This document shows positions 36,701-63,300 of a stretch of 64,000 bases of DNA, in pieces. How positions within the stretch are numbered: position 1 is the stretch's first letter; every line of letters starts with the position of its first letter. Under the pieces are notes generated by a model. It searched no databases, had not been told where the DNA came from, and saw only the letters and a list, made by a program, of their open reading frames with translations. Position numbers and translations under genes: made by a program. The DNA is from Anisakis pegreffii (taxonomy: Eukaryota; Nematoda; Chromadorea; Rhabditida; Anisakidae), in contig JAPYMA010003019.1 in the NCBI GenBank assembly GCA_035041965.1, positions 62,001 to 126,000 on the forward strand, in the 5' to 3' direction.

Positions 36701-39700
36701 TCAGTTTTTTCAAATTTTGATGAACAGTAAACCTTTCAGTGCACATGTTGATATCTCACTCATTATCAACATAATTCGAAGATTTCATATGATTTCACAT
36801 TTATTTGCAGATTTCCACATTTATTAGCGATATTGAGTGGAAGCAGTATGACTGATAGTGACTTCGTGATTATGAGAATACTTCCCAATAAGGGCTGAAA
36901 TTTTCCTCCCTGCCAAAAAAACAAACTCATGAATCATGGGTCTTGAAAATCGTAAGAGTGCAGAGAGACGGACTGCAATGAATTGTATTCTTTGCAAACG
37001 CTCCGCAAAATTTTTCTCACGTCATATTTTTGCAGTTAAATTATTTTCCTTTCACAAGAAAAGTGTCAAGAAACGAATTTTAAAGGTGCTTTTGAACAGT
37101 TAAGCTATACAACCCAACACTGATATTAGGTAACTACTGCAGGTTCAGGGACAATCAAAGGATTTGAAAACCTCGTTAGAATGGAGGTCAGAGGAAACTT
37201 GGCGAACAAAATTTAACTGGAAAGATGCAGGTGTATGAAGTTTCGATGATGTTAAGATTTTTTTTTTCGAGAATTCCTCAAAAACATCTGGTCTGTGCCG
37301 TTTTATTGTACCTAGACTTTTCTCAAATTCCTAGAAAATTGAAAAAAAAACAATTGCGACCAATACTGAAAAGCTGCTGCTAATTGAATAAAAATTCAAA
37401 ATTCAAAAGCGAACAAATTTGAGTGCCTAATAAGGCATCTGCGAATGACTGAGCCTATGAGATACAGCATATCATTCAGCTGAAAATGCTGAAAGTGGCT
37501 AAAAAAACAACTCAAAAACTAACTGATATGCATGCTATGTTTGTTGAGGCAGCAATCGCCATCATATATAAATCGAATTTGTTATTTATTGGCAATCAAA
37601 GTCTCTTTACGTAATGCACTTGCAAAATGCTGTAACCATGATAAGGAGAAAATATGCAAGTGAAAAATGATGTATGTTTTCATGACAGATTCTGCTTTCC
37701 GTTGCGCTGCAAAAAAAAGGCAATTGGATGGCTACGAATTCAGCTGCCACTCGAAACTCTAGCACGCCCACTAGCCAAGCGCACAGCAAGCATAGGCACC
37801 AATTTATGTCCAATAAAAGCCGGCTCGAACAACTCATTTTCTGCTAACATTGTCACGACAAAATTCAATTGAGACTCCTCACAACATCGAAATTTCATGA
37901 ACGACTATTTGAATATTTCATTATGTTGGTGAGTATCGCGTCAAGCTGTGCCACTAAGACTCCTCAAAAGGCACAAGCTATCTATCCTCACTCATTTTTG
38001 GATGACAAACTTTCTTTTTTTCAAAATCAATTCACGCATTCAGACGAAAATAATTGAATCCTAAAACACATTCTTTCTGTCAACAAAATGCGTTCGGAAT
38101 AGCAGCATCTTATCGACTGTCCAATGAAAGCACAATATCCTTTAGAGCCACTGAATGGCAAACAACTGCTGGAAAGATTGTATGCAGTTGGAGTGTGACA
38201 AACTCCAGTTGAACAATGCAAAATATCTACCGATCAGTTGGTTTTTGCTATTGCTGCTAGGTACAGCAATCAATTTCAACGAAACAAAAATCGAACGGAA
38301 TGCGCAAGGTGAACGTACGCCATTCAAGAAAAGAACATCGGTTGTTTTTTGGTGGCTGGGAAAAAAATTCTCAGTGGAAAGTTCGTAAACCCTCGCTCGA
38401 CAAACTGTCGTCAACTGACGATAAATGCAAAGTTCATTTGCGATTCATCGTATGTCAGTTCCGAAAGAATTAGCCATGAACCTTATCGACGAACACCAGA
38501 TGAAAGCTACTTTCTTCTTATATATCATGTGAATGCGCTTAACTGATAATGCTCAATATCGTAAATGCTGGTCCTGTATTGATCTTCCGTTCGTTGTGAA
38601 GTCTAAAGTCGTCAACATTCATCTTTGGGCGATTCTAACAAAATTGGAAACTGTGAAAAAAACTTTCGCAGTGGTTCGAACTGAATCAGCGTTGTTCATT
38701 TGAACGCTGAAAGCTAATTTATTGTCGTTTATTGATGTGCATTACATTTGGCAAAATTCATTGAAGTTGACGAGTCTTGGTAGTGATGACAGTGAGAAGG
38801 CAACTGAAAGTGCAAATCGATTCCAAGACACTTGCCTTATGTCTGTATTTTATTTTTGAATGAACAAATGTCTGTCCTTGCAGCAATGCCAAAAAATAAA
38901 GTGAATAAAGCAATTTCATGCTATTCCAATAGAATTTCAAATAATTGCTGCACAGCCAGTTATTCCCAATTGTGTACTTTACTCTCGCTCAAAACGATGA
39001 GGACGAATAAATAAGTTTGTCATGTTTAAGAAAGCAGAACTGACATGAACGCCTTTGAATGTGATCATGTTTGACTTGGGGAAACCGCTTAGCTCAACAT
39101 CAGGAAGTTCAGAACATTTAGTACATCTCGGCTCATTAGAACTCACAAAAGAACAAAGCCTTCTTATGTTCAACGAAAAACTATGAACTTCAAAGGATTA
39201 TTATGATTCAAAGCAAATAAAAAGCGAACTGATGACAATGCCGTGTGGCACGATAGTGTGTGTAATAAAAATAGTACGATTAATCATGCATTTTTGCATG
39301 GATTAGCATATATTGATTGCATGATAGTTTGCATTTATGCAAATGGCTTGTTGAATGCCTTTCATTGCATGAAGTCAACAAATAGCGTCGTCGTTGAAGT
39401 GCTCGAATCATTAGAATCACATTAAATGTTTCTAATCAATGACTTCGTTTTCGAATGCGAAGATAACTTTTTCGTTGCGCTGCAGTGCAATGAATGGATT
39501 GCAAAAAATACTGTGCTGAAGTATGCTTTTCAATTGTAGCTTAACTGAATGGAAGTTTTTACTTCCATTTGCCGATCGATGTTTTATCGAAAACTCAAAT
39601 CTATTTTATTATTCCTTCTTCTCTTCTTTAGTGTCATTCAAACTAACAACAGCGTTTCCTTAGATTTGCAATTGTAGACTGACAATGATGCTTATGTGGT

Positions 39701-42700
39701 CTGCAAGTATTACTGCCTGCCATCAAACAACAATTATAGAGCACGCTTCCACAAGGAGGAGGGAATCTCAATTATTCGCTTTGTCAACTATTCTCTTCGA
39801 TCGATGCCTATGGCAAATGCAATCTTTTGGGCTCGTCTAATTTTTACACTTACATCCCTAATCGTAAATCTATTTCATTCCGAAATCATGGACGCTGGGG
39901 CCTCATCACATGCATATGAAATTGTCATCCATCGTTTTATCGTGGACATTCCTTCTCGATCATTTGACATCCTCTGGTGACAGCTTTTGAGTGAGAAAAT
40001 GAACTCGCAGTCCAAGTGTAAATCATTCACTTGGTTCAATCGCATTCACTACTGAACATCTAACGAAAATGTTCTTTTTTTAGGAAGGAAGACATTTAGT
40101 TGAATTTCAAGGCATTTTTACCAACTTTATATGGAGACGATCATTCAGTCTATACCTCATAAAATAACAGTTCGAGGAGCTGAGACGTTTTCAACGTAAT
40201 GTGGTGAGGGAGCCGAATATTTCCTGGATCGTTCAAGAACCATAAACTACCCTGCTTCGTGCAGCACTCAGGAGGAAGAGGGAGGGAGGAAAGCAATGAA
40301 CAAATTCAAAAACGAGTAATGACGATTGCATCGGTTGCATGATTCTCACCAGGCAATCGTTACAAAATTCTCCGTAGACGGCGATTCAGTTATTCACGAC
40401 AGAATTCGAAGACGTTAAGTGAAGCGCGTTCGGCTTTTCTTTCGGTTGACAGTCAACTGTTGAAAGCGGACAGAGTTCTGTAAGTGTGAGAACTTTGGAA
40501 TGATAGAACAATGAGGAAACTCACTTGATGAAGTCTTTTCTTGGTATCGAAGATGATGCTGTTGATGGTGATGTAGATGTTTTCAGAATATAATGATCAG
40601 TGAATTAATCTTGAGTGTTGAAGAACTGATTCACAAATAATTCACAAGATAGCGTAACGATTGGGCTGGATAAACCTAAAAACGCATTGAAATTAGCGAT
40701 GCAACATTTGCTTCAATTAACTCATTTTGGTTGCAGCACAGCGACGTCGAAGCAATGATTGACGACGTAGGAATGATATGGAACGATAAGTGTTACGGGA
40801 ACTGCCACACGATCAAATGACTAATAGGTCGATAAAACCGGAGCATCTTTAAAATAGCAATGCTCAAATAGCAATGTCACTTTCATTTTATATTTCATTA
40901 GCATTCGTTCATGGACACAAGGATGATGAACACTTGCTGGCCATATCGCACAAAGAATCAGGAATTAATGGAGAATGTACCCGAAGGATACCTCTGGATG
41001 CTCACTCACCTTTGGAGCTTCCAAAAAACTTCTAAAAAATCCAGTCCGTTTGTTCAATTCAAAAACTATTTGAACGAAGGCAGTCACCTCAATACCTCAT
41101 CAATACGAGCGATTGAGATGAAAGCAAGATTGAGCCAATCAAACGCTTACTTTTCGTCATCAGCGAGAAAGATCACGAGCAACTCAGCAGATTCTGTCGT
41201 TAACGGATAAGACTCATTAAAAAAAGTCAAAAAGTTGTTGTAACAAGCAAACATGCTCATTCATATATTGATCGTTGCAGCATTACATTGGCGAATTCAT
41301 TTTAAAGGTCACACGCTGCCACAAACGAATTACTCGAAAAGAAAGTTTCGTTGCTGCTCGTCATGGAAAATAGATTGAACGAGAATGAAGAAAAACTGGT
41401 TCGATGATGTAACACTATTGATCCGTCGATTTCTTTGATTTTCTAAGCGAAAGACGCACTTTTGCAACAAAAAATTTAAGATGTTCACCTATGAGATTAT
41501 GAAGAGATTAAACATTTTTATTGTATGACATTCTTTGTAGCAACTCTCAAAAAAAAAAAGAAATATTGACAGGTCCATATTGCAAAGATATAGAAAAGAT
41601 CAATTTGATGAGTTCTGCTGATAATGCAATAAGGATGTCATTTTGAGTGAAATTGTTGCATGCTTTCTTCACAAAGACTATTGCTCTCACAACATTCAAC
41701 AAGCCTATTGATTCTTGGTGTGTATTGATACTCGATTGGAAGGACGGACGTATTACTCCATTTTATGATCAGCATTCAGATGCAGTTCGAGCAGTTACCT
41801 GTGAATAAAGAGCGAGCGATAATTTCGGTAAATACGCAAAATAAAGCAAAAGTTTGCATTTCATGAGTGGGTTGAATGCAACCGAATTGCGTTGTACGGT
41901 GTGCATATTATGGACGTTGTAAATCTGGAATGTTAAAAACGACGTAAATGATCGTTGTAAAAAGCACTGAGTAGAGGAGTGAGTCCAGTTTTCTACGTCA
42001 AAATTGTTACGATAACGTATCGATCGTGCAAAAAGGCTACCAAAGTGTATATATATATATAGCTCTATAAGAATATTATCAAAACGAAATCAAGATGTTG
42101 CACAAATTTCAATCGCATAGCGAAGAATGCAATCAACAAAAGTACCGAGCCAACAGCTTCTTATCGCTTATCAACTCATGAGATCTGCGGAGAATCTATG
42201 GAATCTCACGCAAACCACTCACGCAATTATATCAAGATAAATGCGACACTGTTTTAGCAAAAAAAAAAACGTTTCAAACGCAAAGTAAATGCGAAGAACA
42301 TTTTGGCCGCACTAAAACAGTCTCTAAACGATATAGTTCTGAGATGGCAATGCGACCAATCGAAACGAGGTCGATGAAATGCACATCAATGTTACCGGTG
42401 AAACTTTTTGGGCGTATTGAATGGAAAATGTGAAGCAGAGAAGAGGTAGGCATCAAATGGTACCAGCGAGACGCATACTCATAATGAGCTTTAGCTGGCT
42501 ATCGAACTAGTGAATGTATAAACCAAAAATGTATTTCATGCAAAAAATATGATCATTTTATCAAGAGTAACATTTACGAATTGTTCTGAAGCACGAGTAG
42601 ATATAGTGCCCGTATAATCCGAAAAGACACTTCAGAAATCTGACGTCTTCTGAGATGATTTAGACTGGCAACTAGATTGACTGCTAGGAAGGGGTTCGAA

Positions 42701-45411
42701 TCCGTGTGAAATTTATTGTGATCAGTCGACCGCTGCGTCAGTGAATCCTGTTCCTAAGACTGACTAAATGTAATGAATCAGTGTAGTGCAATAAAGCGGC
42801 TGAGCAAATAAAACCATTGTTGAAGTACATAAAAATGTTGGTTGACTTATGAGCATTGATTGTGAACATGTCGAACATGTCAAAATCCGATAAACACAAT
42901 ACCGCCTTATTAATCTGCATGTTTCGAATGAACAATTCAGTTCCCCGATTCAGTGAAAATTTATCTTCTTTCTTTTCGGCATTATTTTTTACACGCTATG
43001 AGTATTTCATCCTCCAAATCGCATTCTCCCTCAATTCTCATTGGTGCATTCATCCTTACAATTAGCAATGAGAAAATAAAGCAGATGATAAACCGTGGAA
43101 ACTACAGCGATGCAACATCACAATTAGGTGAGTTGCTGATGACTGAAAAACGTTTTCTGCTTGCATGAGCACCTAATAAACGTCGAAACTGGAGTGGAAA
43201 AGTTACTCTGTTGTTTCAACTACTAAATGTGGACAAAATCGTATCTGTAGTGATGGAATTGAGTTTAAAGTGTCCTTCTTGCAGACACGCTCATCGAAAA
43301 CATGCTGGCGGTGTTCTGACAGCGAGATTTTTTGAACTATACGAATGTGATGGAAACATTGGAGCGTTACTGTTGGTGGAATGATTGGAAACGATTGTTC
43401 ATTCTTAAGGGCGTTACCATTCAGATAGTTTCTTTGATCGGAAAATGGACAATTGCGAATAATTCGTGCTGTGAATTAATCATCACTTTGCGTCGATTCC
43501 TATATTACATCACAATTCCTCTCGGTATTTCTGAGAATTAATCGAAAATGAACACTTCAGATGAAAACAATTTTGACAATTCAACAACAGTTCATTGGCC
43601 TGGTTCTGATGCAAATTTTTTTTTGCAGACTTGTTCTCCAACAAGTTCACCTTCTGGGGACAGTAGTCCTCACCACCGGAACTCTGAGTAATTTGATGAA
43701 TGATCGTTGTTAATATAATGGTTGAAATTCAATGCGATTCAAAAACTGTAATGTTCGAAGAACCCTCAGATCAACATCAGTAGATATTCAAGAAGGCTGA
43801 AAAAAATTTATGATTGAGTGTTGCGAATGAATATTTTTCTTTCACCATTGTCACCTTAATTCAAGGTGAACAGATGACGTTTCGATACTGCGGAACGTAT
43901 GAAATGATTGATTGACGTTTCGAAATGAGAATATGAGTCACTAGTTTGTTTCCCTGCTGCTTTGAGTAATTGCAACAGATCACATGAAAGGCCTTGAAGG
44001 TGCTGAAAACTAATAAAACCAAACATGAAACCGGATGCTCGATGAAAGCTAGCGTAGACTCGCACCGAAAACCCAAAACAACATTTCGACATTTTCAAGA
44101 GCCAACTTCGAATGACTGAATCGTCAGCATATGAAGAACCACATGATTTTCTGATGCGTACAGAGCCACATTTGGAAACAGCATATAGAAAACGCAAAAG
44201 AAGTACATTGCGAAATAAATTCTCTGAACTTACCGATTCAAGCGATCAGTGGGAAATACACGTTTGTTAAGTGAAACTCACTCATCTCGTTTATGATTTT
44301 TGGCGCTTTCCGAAGGGAAATGATAATCTTGCGAATGTATCACAAAAAAAATTTTTGCTTATTCAACGGAAATCATCAAAGTGCAGCAATTAGATTCATT
44401 GTGGGGGTGAATCAGAGTTAAAGAATAGTTCGTTACAAGGAACATCGAAGAGAACGCAAAAACGCATTTTTGTATTCTAGTCTCAAGAAAATAACTGCCC
44501 ATGTTGCCACCCACTTCGTCGTACAACATTCAGAAAACGCAATGATTCAAGCGCACTTTCGACTGAAAAACTATGATTCACTCATCAAAAACCGTGCTGC
44601 GTTACCTTGTTTAAGAAAAAAGTCGTCGCTGTGTCGAAAAAATACATTGCGTTAATAGTGAGTGAGCAATTCGATGTTTTAATTTGGCTGACACACGGCT
44701 TTGTGTTCCCTATTTTCTCTCTTATTCATGGAATTCGCATGCAGGCAGCACTTCTTTAATCAGCATCCATTTTCATCCATATTCCCCACTAGTATCAGCA
44801 GTTTGTAAACGCAGACTTCATCGAATCAACAGCGAATGTGCGGGATGACACGAATTTGCTTGATGAACATTAAAAAATAATCCAAAAACAATGGTGGATA
44901 AGATCGCTGAGTTCCACTTCAACTTTTTTTGTTGCTTAACGTTTCACAAACGCAGTTTGAAAAAGTATTGTTAGTCAAATGTGGTCTTAAGAGGCACACC
45001 AGGATGAAATTTCCAGACTACGTTTGGCCAGTGTTCATGTAGTGCCTAGCACATTGGTGCTAGTAAGCTTTACACTGCGCTTATCCAGTACTTATTACTA
45101 TAATGCGAAAATAGGGGAGTATAGTATAGGAGGCGAATGCAGCAGCAGCAGCAATCGTTACGATTAATACTATGTTTAGCTGAATGATTCATACTGCTGC
45201 GATCATGCAATTAATGACTAATGATGATGATGAGCGAGACGCACTATAAGTTGATCAAATGAGCACTGGAAAGAGTGCCTGCCATGCAACAACTCGTAAT
45301 GAGCACATATTTGCATTGAATGTCAATTGATGTTTGAACAGGCTATAAGACTACGACGAATGTTTTGGTCTTGAACATGTCTTATGCTCATAAAACATGT
45401 CGTGACCAAAA
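21717..45411. other. Long region without a supported gene
   Basis: Nearly 24 kb of AT-rich DNA. Short ORFs are scattered on both strands (longest about 113 codons), but none shows family motifs, codon-periodic composition or splice-linked partners. Small local features include a 10-bp-stem hairpin at 30522-30546, a similar one near 39547-39571, a short (TA)n near 42050 and a few 20-25-bp direct repeats (for example near 26281 and 31300). It may be intergenic, or contain very long 5' introns of the giant gene. Confidence 0.5.
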
Positions 45412-45702
45412 TTACCTGGATTACATGGATTGGCCAGGCTATCAAACGTTTGTAACGTTGCTGGTCACAATGCTCGCGTTTCCGCGCGCACTGTTTTAGC
45501 CTTGATTTCAGCCACCCCGCTGGCTAGGCGAGCAGGCCAACCGAACACAACCGAGTAATTAATTAGTTGCCGTGAATACTTTGCACAATTAAACGTAGCC
45601 AAATACCAATCCAATAAATAATCATAACTCTATAAAATAAGCATTCCGCCGATCGTTAACGGCGATCAACAAAACAACTGCTCGATGTGTAAGTAACAAG
45701 TA
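45412..45702 (+). repeat. Dispersed 291-bp repeat, copy A
   Basis: The segment is the reverse complement of 58967-59257 with high similarity throughout: a shared 22-bp end, ctcgatgtgtaagtaacaag plus ta, and at the other end ttacctggatta. The ends form imperfect inverted repeats (tacctggattac against tacttgttac). I found no clear target duplication. It is probably a short non-autonomous transposon of unknown family. Confidence 0.8.
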
Positions 45703-48700
45703 GTAACCCTGTGACCAAAATATGAATATCAAAAGACAGGAATCTTGACGACGGCTTAAATCATCATTGACGGCTTAAAAACTATGAACAGTAACGTGAA
45801 ATATCATAAGAGAGGTTTATATTTTTGAAGGAGTCGAGAGCTACGAAGGCTTTTTTTTCACTTGCAAGCGAAAAACTATTTCGTACAATCACAACAGAGT
45901 TTTGTTAGCAGAACGTTGTGGATGTTCGTTCACAAGTAAACAAGTAAGCAGCGGCAACTGTGTGCAAGCAAGAACGCAATGGTTCTGATGAGCGCCAAGT
46001 GCAGCGATGATGATGTAAAACGAGTTAAGAGATGAGCGGCGCAGATGGATGGATGGATGGATACATCAAAAACGGTTCTCGTGTTATTCATCGTTGCTGT
46101 CGGCGGTTCGTATCAGCCGAATTCCAAGCAACAGCACTTCAAAGAACTAAAATAGCGCAAACAAATTTTACAATAAAACGGCACAGAGCAGATGTTTTTT
46201 TGAGAAATTCTCCATTTTTCAAATGTTTATTTTGCGAGATGCATTATCGTAAGTTCACCAAAAATTTTGCCAACATATACCTTCGTAAGCGTCATTTTAT
46301 AGTGTCACTGACTTGGTTGGTGGTAGACGCATTCAACACATACATTTATTTCATAATGTTAGTTTTCGATATTCGTGCCGCTGAAAGTGGTGTTTCGTCA
46401 CCGCTAAATAAAACTTACGCTAGAGTTTAGCTCGAACAGCTGTTGTTTGCACTTAAACAGTTTTTAGGCATAGCTTCACGGATGTGGGCGACAGAATTCA
46501 ATTCAATATTTCCTTGAAATGGTCCACTCGCAAACCATACGCTATATTCAAGAGCTGTGTGACAAGTGAGTGGTAAGCGCGGCTGATTTCAGTTATAACA
46601 TTCATAACTTCAGTTTTCTCAGTTGTGACTTAGAGCGAGCGATTAACGACGATACGAAATAAACAAATCGCCTAGCAATTGATATAAACAAGTGCGATCG
46701 TTGTGTGCGATACGAAACGTGTGACACTTCAGCTCTTTTAACTACCGTGTAATACATAAGAATAAAGCAAATTGACCAGTAGTGACGCATTTTTTAAAAT
46801 CGCTTCCAGAATGGAAAATTATCCTGCAAGAACACTACCAAAAATGTCATTGATTCGATGGACTTGAAAGCTTTCATCAGATGATCGGACGAAAGCTGGC
46901 CACATACTAATCCATCATTTCCTTTCAAGCGAACGTCGTTGCTATGGTCACATTCGTGTCACTGTCAGTTGTGTGCCACACGAGATTGATGCGAACATAC
47001 CGAAGAAGAATGCTGGAAACAACAGTGAATATCGAAGAATCAAATTATTGCCTTGGCTAACCGGGATATTATTATTCAGTGATCGCATCAATGTCGAAAT
47101 AGCAGTTCGGTTGTGCGGAATTAAATTAAGAGAAGTCTACTCATATGAACTACAACAAGAATTATACGCATCGCTTGGCAAATTACAAATCCTAGATATA
47201 TCAGCGTGATATCTTCAAGATTGGATTAATTGCGAGGGAGAAAATGATTAACTCACGAACGGTACGCTTCCCGATAGGACCTTGACGAAATTTCTCATGA
47301 ACCGTCGGCTAGTCTAAAGTTTGGCCGAAGGTTCATCAGCCCGCTAATCAAATACGAGCTGGTTTCAACGTAATAATTTCCGCTGTTGCTCTGTGATGTC
47401 TCAAATGTTCACAAACGGCCATAACAACGTCCCTTCATGAATGCCAATTTACTTATTGTTAGCATTTCTTTGTAATTGCTGTTTTGCATTCTTTTTCATG
47501 CTGCCGTTAATTCCTACCTACGTTCAAGCATTCGCTTAAAAATGCAAATAAGCGAAATTTCGACGAATTGAAACAGTCACATTTTTGCGATTATCTGAAT
47601 GTACATTCGTTAGATATACTGAGAATATACAAGCCTTTCGATCGTCTGATTGATTCTGTTCTCGATCTTTAGCAATGAAATCATTATTCTGCAAACCTGG
47701 TGAGTGATGGATGACTTTCTTGTTTTGCTTAGCTAGCAGCATTCATATGCCAGAATGACAATCGATTATAAATCATCATCGTTTATTTTCAGTTATTATA
47801 AATACATTTGAGATTACCTTTTCATGATTAATTATAGCAAATAGAAAGCATTCATGAGAAAACGATAAATACGCATAAGTACAGTGAACGGCGAAAAGAT
47901 TTTTCTAATGTCGAACAGAATATATGATATAATAATAATAACTCCCTCCTATTAATATGAACATTTAGTGAAGCAAGCAAAAACAACTTCAATTATATCA
48001 TATCATTGGAACGGATCATTTTAAATCACTTGGTACAACACAATCATACATGATGACTTTAATAATTCATCCTTTTTGAAGAACGTTGCTATGATCATGA
48101 ATGAATAATTCCCTCTGAATTATGAGCTCTTTGTGAACCGATGAAACGTAAAGATTTTGGGACAATTTCGAATAGCATCCGTATACGGTGATTAAAGTGT
48201 TGTTAGAGGTGATATAGTGAATCGACTGATGACACGGTTCATTACTGAAACCACTTTCATCAACACTTAGCTCAAATGTGCATTCGGCATTTCGGCACTT
48301 CAAATTCGAAAGATTCTTCAGCTTCATGACTTCAGGTTTTGCAGTGCAATTTCAAATTCAACTGAAATACGACACTCACAACAACTGAAAACGTCTTGAT
48401 CGATTAACATTGAATTATTCAAAGCAAAAAAAAATTCATTCGCTCCGAGTTATACTGTATTTATCAACGCGATCCTCAACTAGCAAAGATCAATGGTTGG
48501 CATATGAACGTACAATATACGCAACAAGTTGACATTAAAAGTCAATTCAATACAATGTTGCTTGTAGACATTGATACAAATGCACAATAAAACATACATT
48601 AATACTCCTCAATCCTCAATGGAATCACTTCAGTTTTCAAATCACTCGAATAGCTCTTCTTGCTAAGTTTTCTTCCTTGTCACGATTTTCCAAACGGCTC

Positions 48701-48878
48701 AAAATGTAGCCAAATAACTCCCCCAAGTGAATGGATACCATTCATCGACTGAAATGTTTTTAGCAGAGAAAAAGATCGCAAAAATTCCCGATGAATATTG
48801 ACTTTCAGATTTCCCACGAGTTCTCAAGTAGATTACATACTGCTTCAATGATTCAAAACGGTCGAAATTACAGTCGTT
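45703..48878. other. Region without a supported gene, 3' of wts-1
   Basis: Non-coding by inspection. It includes a short GATG microsatellite (gatggatggatggatgg near 46044). A 132-codon plus-strand ORF at 46032-46430 begins at this microsatellite and shows no recognised motif. The 3' UTR of wts-1 must begin at 48878 and run leftward. No canonical polyadenylation signal was identified with confidence. Confidence 0.45.
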
Positions 48879-60385
<11,507 letters not shown>

Positions 60386-63300
60386 TTCGAATCAATTCCA
60401 CAATCATTTAATCAAATTCTTTGATATTTCAACAGCTTGATACTCCACATTCACGGACTGTCAACAATATATTCTTGTTTGATTATCAGAAAGAATTTAG
60501 CAGTCTCAGATTCAAAATCTCGAAGAGCTTGCTGAATAAGCAGAATATCCCTCGGCTGAGTTCAATATCAGTGCTGTGAAATCGTTTCCGATTTCCGATT
60601 ATTACTGCGTCCAATCAATTCAATAGCAATGAGAAAGTTTCATTGATTGCAACCTGAGACTTCTTTGATGGGTACACGAACGAATAAAATGCACAAGGAA
60701 AGAATATGAAATCAGAACAAATCAGAAGCAATCAGCAAGCATAAAATGAAGAAGTTCAGTGATATGTTGTCGGGGTGTGGCAACATCTATCGCACACAAA
60801 ATCACAAAGTATCACATAATCACATTCGCTATTGCGATAAAGCGATGTGAATGCAAAACTGATGAATATCAACGGAACTATGCGAAAAAAACGGCTGAAT
60901 TTTTGAGATATTGATATGAACTGAAAAAGACAAAAAAAAATTAAATATCTTCTTAAGCATACTCATGTAAAGCATCATGAACGCGGCGTCGTTCGATACA
61001 AAAATGCATTCATATTACGTAACACATAAATTTTCGAAAAAATCAGTTCGCTACCTACAAATGCGTCTAAGATAACGAACCGATTCATTTTTATTCCAAG
61101 ATAATGTTGACGATATCATTTGCAAACTGAATATGAACGCAATCACAAAATTACATCATAGATACAGAGCAGAAAACGCAATAATCAGCACCACAATGTC
61201 TAGAGGATAAAGAATATCATATAAGCTTTCTGTTCGTTTCTTCCAGATGATAGCAATTATTGTTACAGCAATCTTTCATGAAAATAGTTTCATTTCAATC
61301 ACAAAGTGAAATTTTTGAAAAATTTTCCACCAATTATCTGCCTCACTTCTATGAGTCCATAGTTGCACGAATGTCAACAAACATATGGACATTAAAGGAA
61401 CCGTTAAAGGAACCGTAAACTTTCGTTTGATTCGGCAATTCCTAATCGAGGTTGTGACGCCATACCTCGAGTTCTCTGAGTTTATATCAGGTTTTACTAA
61501 ACCATCGAAAAACATTGACAAAGTCGAAAAATCTCATTGACAAGAAAGATAATGAAGCATTACTAATTCAGTTCAATGATATCAACGGAAACATTTCATC
61601 GATGATCAAATCAGATGTTCTCCGAAAACACAAAAACGACAACAATTAGGCACACATGGATAGCACTATTAATAACTTCCAAGTAATACTGCAGTGTTAC
61701 TAGAATGATGCGTTAACCCCTCATCAAAAATCGAAAAGAAATGAACGAAATATCACAAGGTTAAAAGTGTGTATTGATGTGATTAAAAACTGAATGCAAT
61801 GGAAACGAGTGGAATGTATCAGGTGTTTTGAGACGTTGTGGAATGTTGAAGAATGAAGAATGTAGCAGACCAAAAACAACAAGAATGCATTCATTCAAAG
61901 TGCTAAAAATTCCTTCAGAACCAATCATTTCAACAACAAAAAATCATCACGTTTCGTTTGATGCCTTGTTTATTGGTGTGGTATTATTTGTTGGGATGTT
62001 ATTGCAAGCAATATCTATTCCACTAGAAAATATCTTACAATAAACAATTTTGCCAGCTAAGTGCTATCATCCTACACTTCAACAGTCATTTCGAGAAATT
62101 CCACACATGGAAAGTTCTCATCTGAAGAAAAATCTTTACATCTGAGCACGGCGGCTGATCGCTTTGGGGGCGAGGATCGTTTCTGCACTCTCTTGTTCAA
62201 CTCTTTAGTCAATACCTTTTAGTCATGCACAGATTTGATTAAAATAAAATCATTTCTAGAGGGCTTGCCCGTATCACCTTTACACAAGCATCGCATTCTG
62301 AGATCACACAAGAACACGGACAAGTAAACTTCTTGGACGGTGGAGAGTTGTGAAAAAATTTTAAAAACCGCCAATCGAATGGAACAAAGCAGGAAATCAT
62401 GTTAAGTATACACTGCCGATATCAATCAAATTTCACCGTGCAGTTCGAATGCTCAACAAACGCCATCATTAAATTTTTTCATCTGACGACACTTTTTACG
62501 ACGCTAAATTTTTCAACGCTTTTACGGTAGTTTCAATGATCATTCCTAACAATCACATATCACCAACAAACAAAAAACACCAAATACACCTCAGTCAATA
62601 ACGCATTCTAGAAAAATTTCCAAAACACATTGGTTGTTCTTAAATATTAGTCAAATTAGTTCAAAATCAGTTCATTCATTATGATAAATCATTCCCCTAA
62701 TGATACAGCAGTGAATTCTAAAATTTGGAAATCCTAACAGCACTACCATATCATAGGATAACGGAGAGTCAAGCAGTAAATACACTGATGATATTTTCAG
62801 AGCAGAAATTGTTAAAATGAAACAAAACAGCTGAGTAGTACAACAAAAATAAATCAAATTCCAATGCATTCATAAAGCAAACAATAAAAAATGCACACAT
62901 TCTAACTCAACTTCTTATAACTCGAATTCCTTCGCATACAAACGCAACAATAACACCATATATCATCCAATCTCGCACTAACCATTTCCACTAAATCTGA
63001 CTCAACTGATTCGTGCAACAATAGTGCAACAGCTCTTTATATATCGAAAACATCCGATTTTGAAAGAATTTCATCTGACTGTCGATTAGATATAGTTACT
63101 ACTTTCTGCTCGCCAGAGAATTGGTTTTGATGATGAATAATTTTATTTGAGCGAAGTTCTTCTTCGCTGAATTTTTCTTCGCTAAAGTTCAATTCGACAT
63201 TCTTTTGGTGTTTCAATGATTACTAAAAAGAGCTGAGTTCATGTTCAAGATAAACATACAGATATTCATCGTTGTCAGCTCAAAAAACTCACTATTGCGA

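Noticed and set aside
42640..42720. tRNA-like T-loop text (ggttcgaatcc near 42694)
   Set aside because: No matching acceptor stem, D arm or anticodon arm could be built around it. It is at most a chance match or a decayed tRNA-derived piece.
43856..44197. 113-codon minus-strand ORF as a gene or an upstream exon of the giant gene
   Set aside because: No splice signal in a suitable phase, and no compositional resemblance to the known exons.
46032..46430. 132-codon plus-strand ORF as a gene
   Set aside because: Its start lies in a GATG microsatellite, it has no family motif, and no splice-linked neighbour was found.
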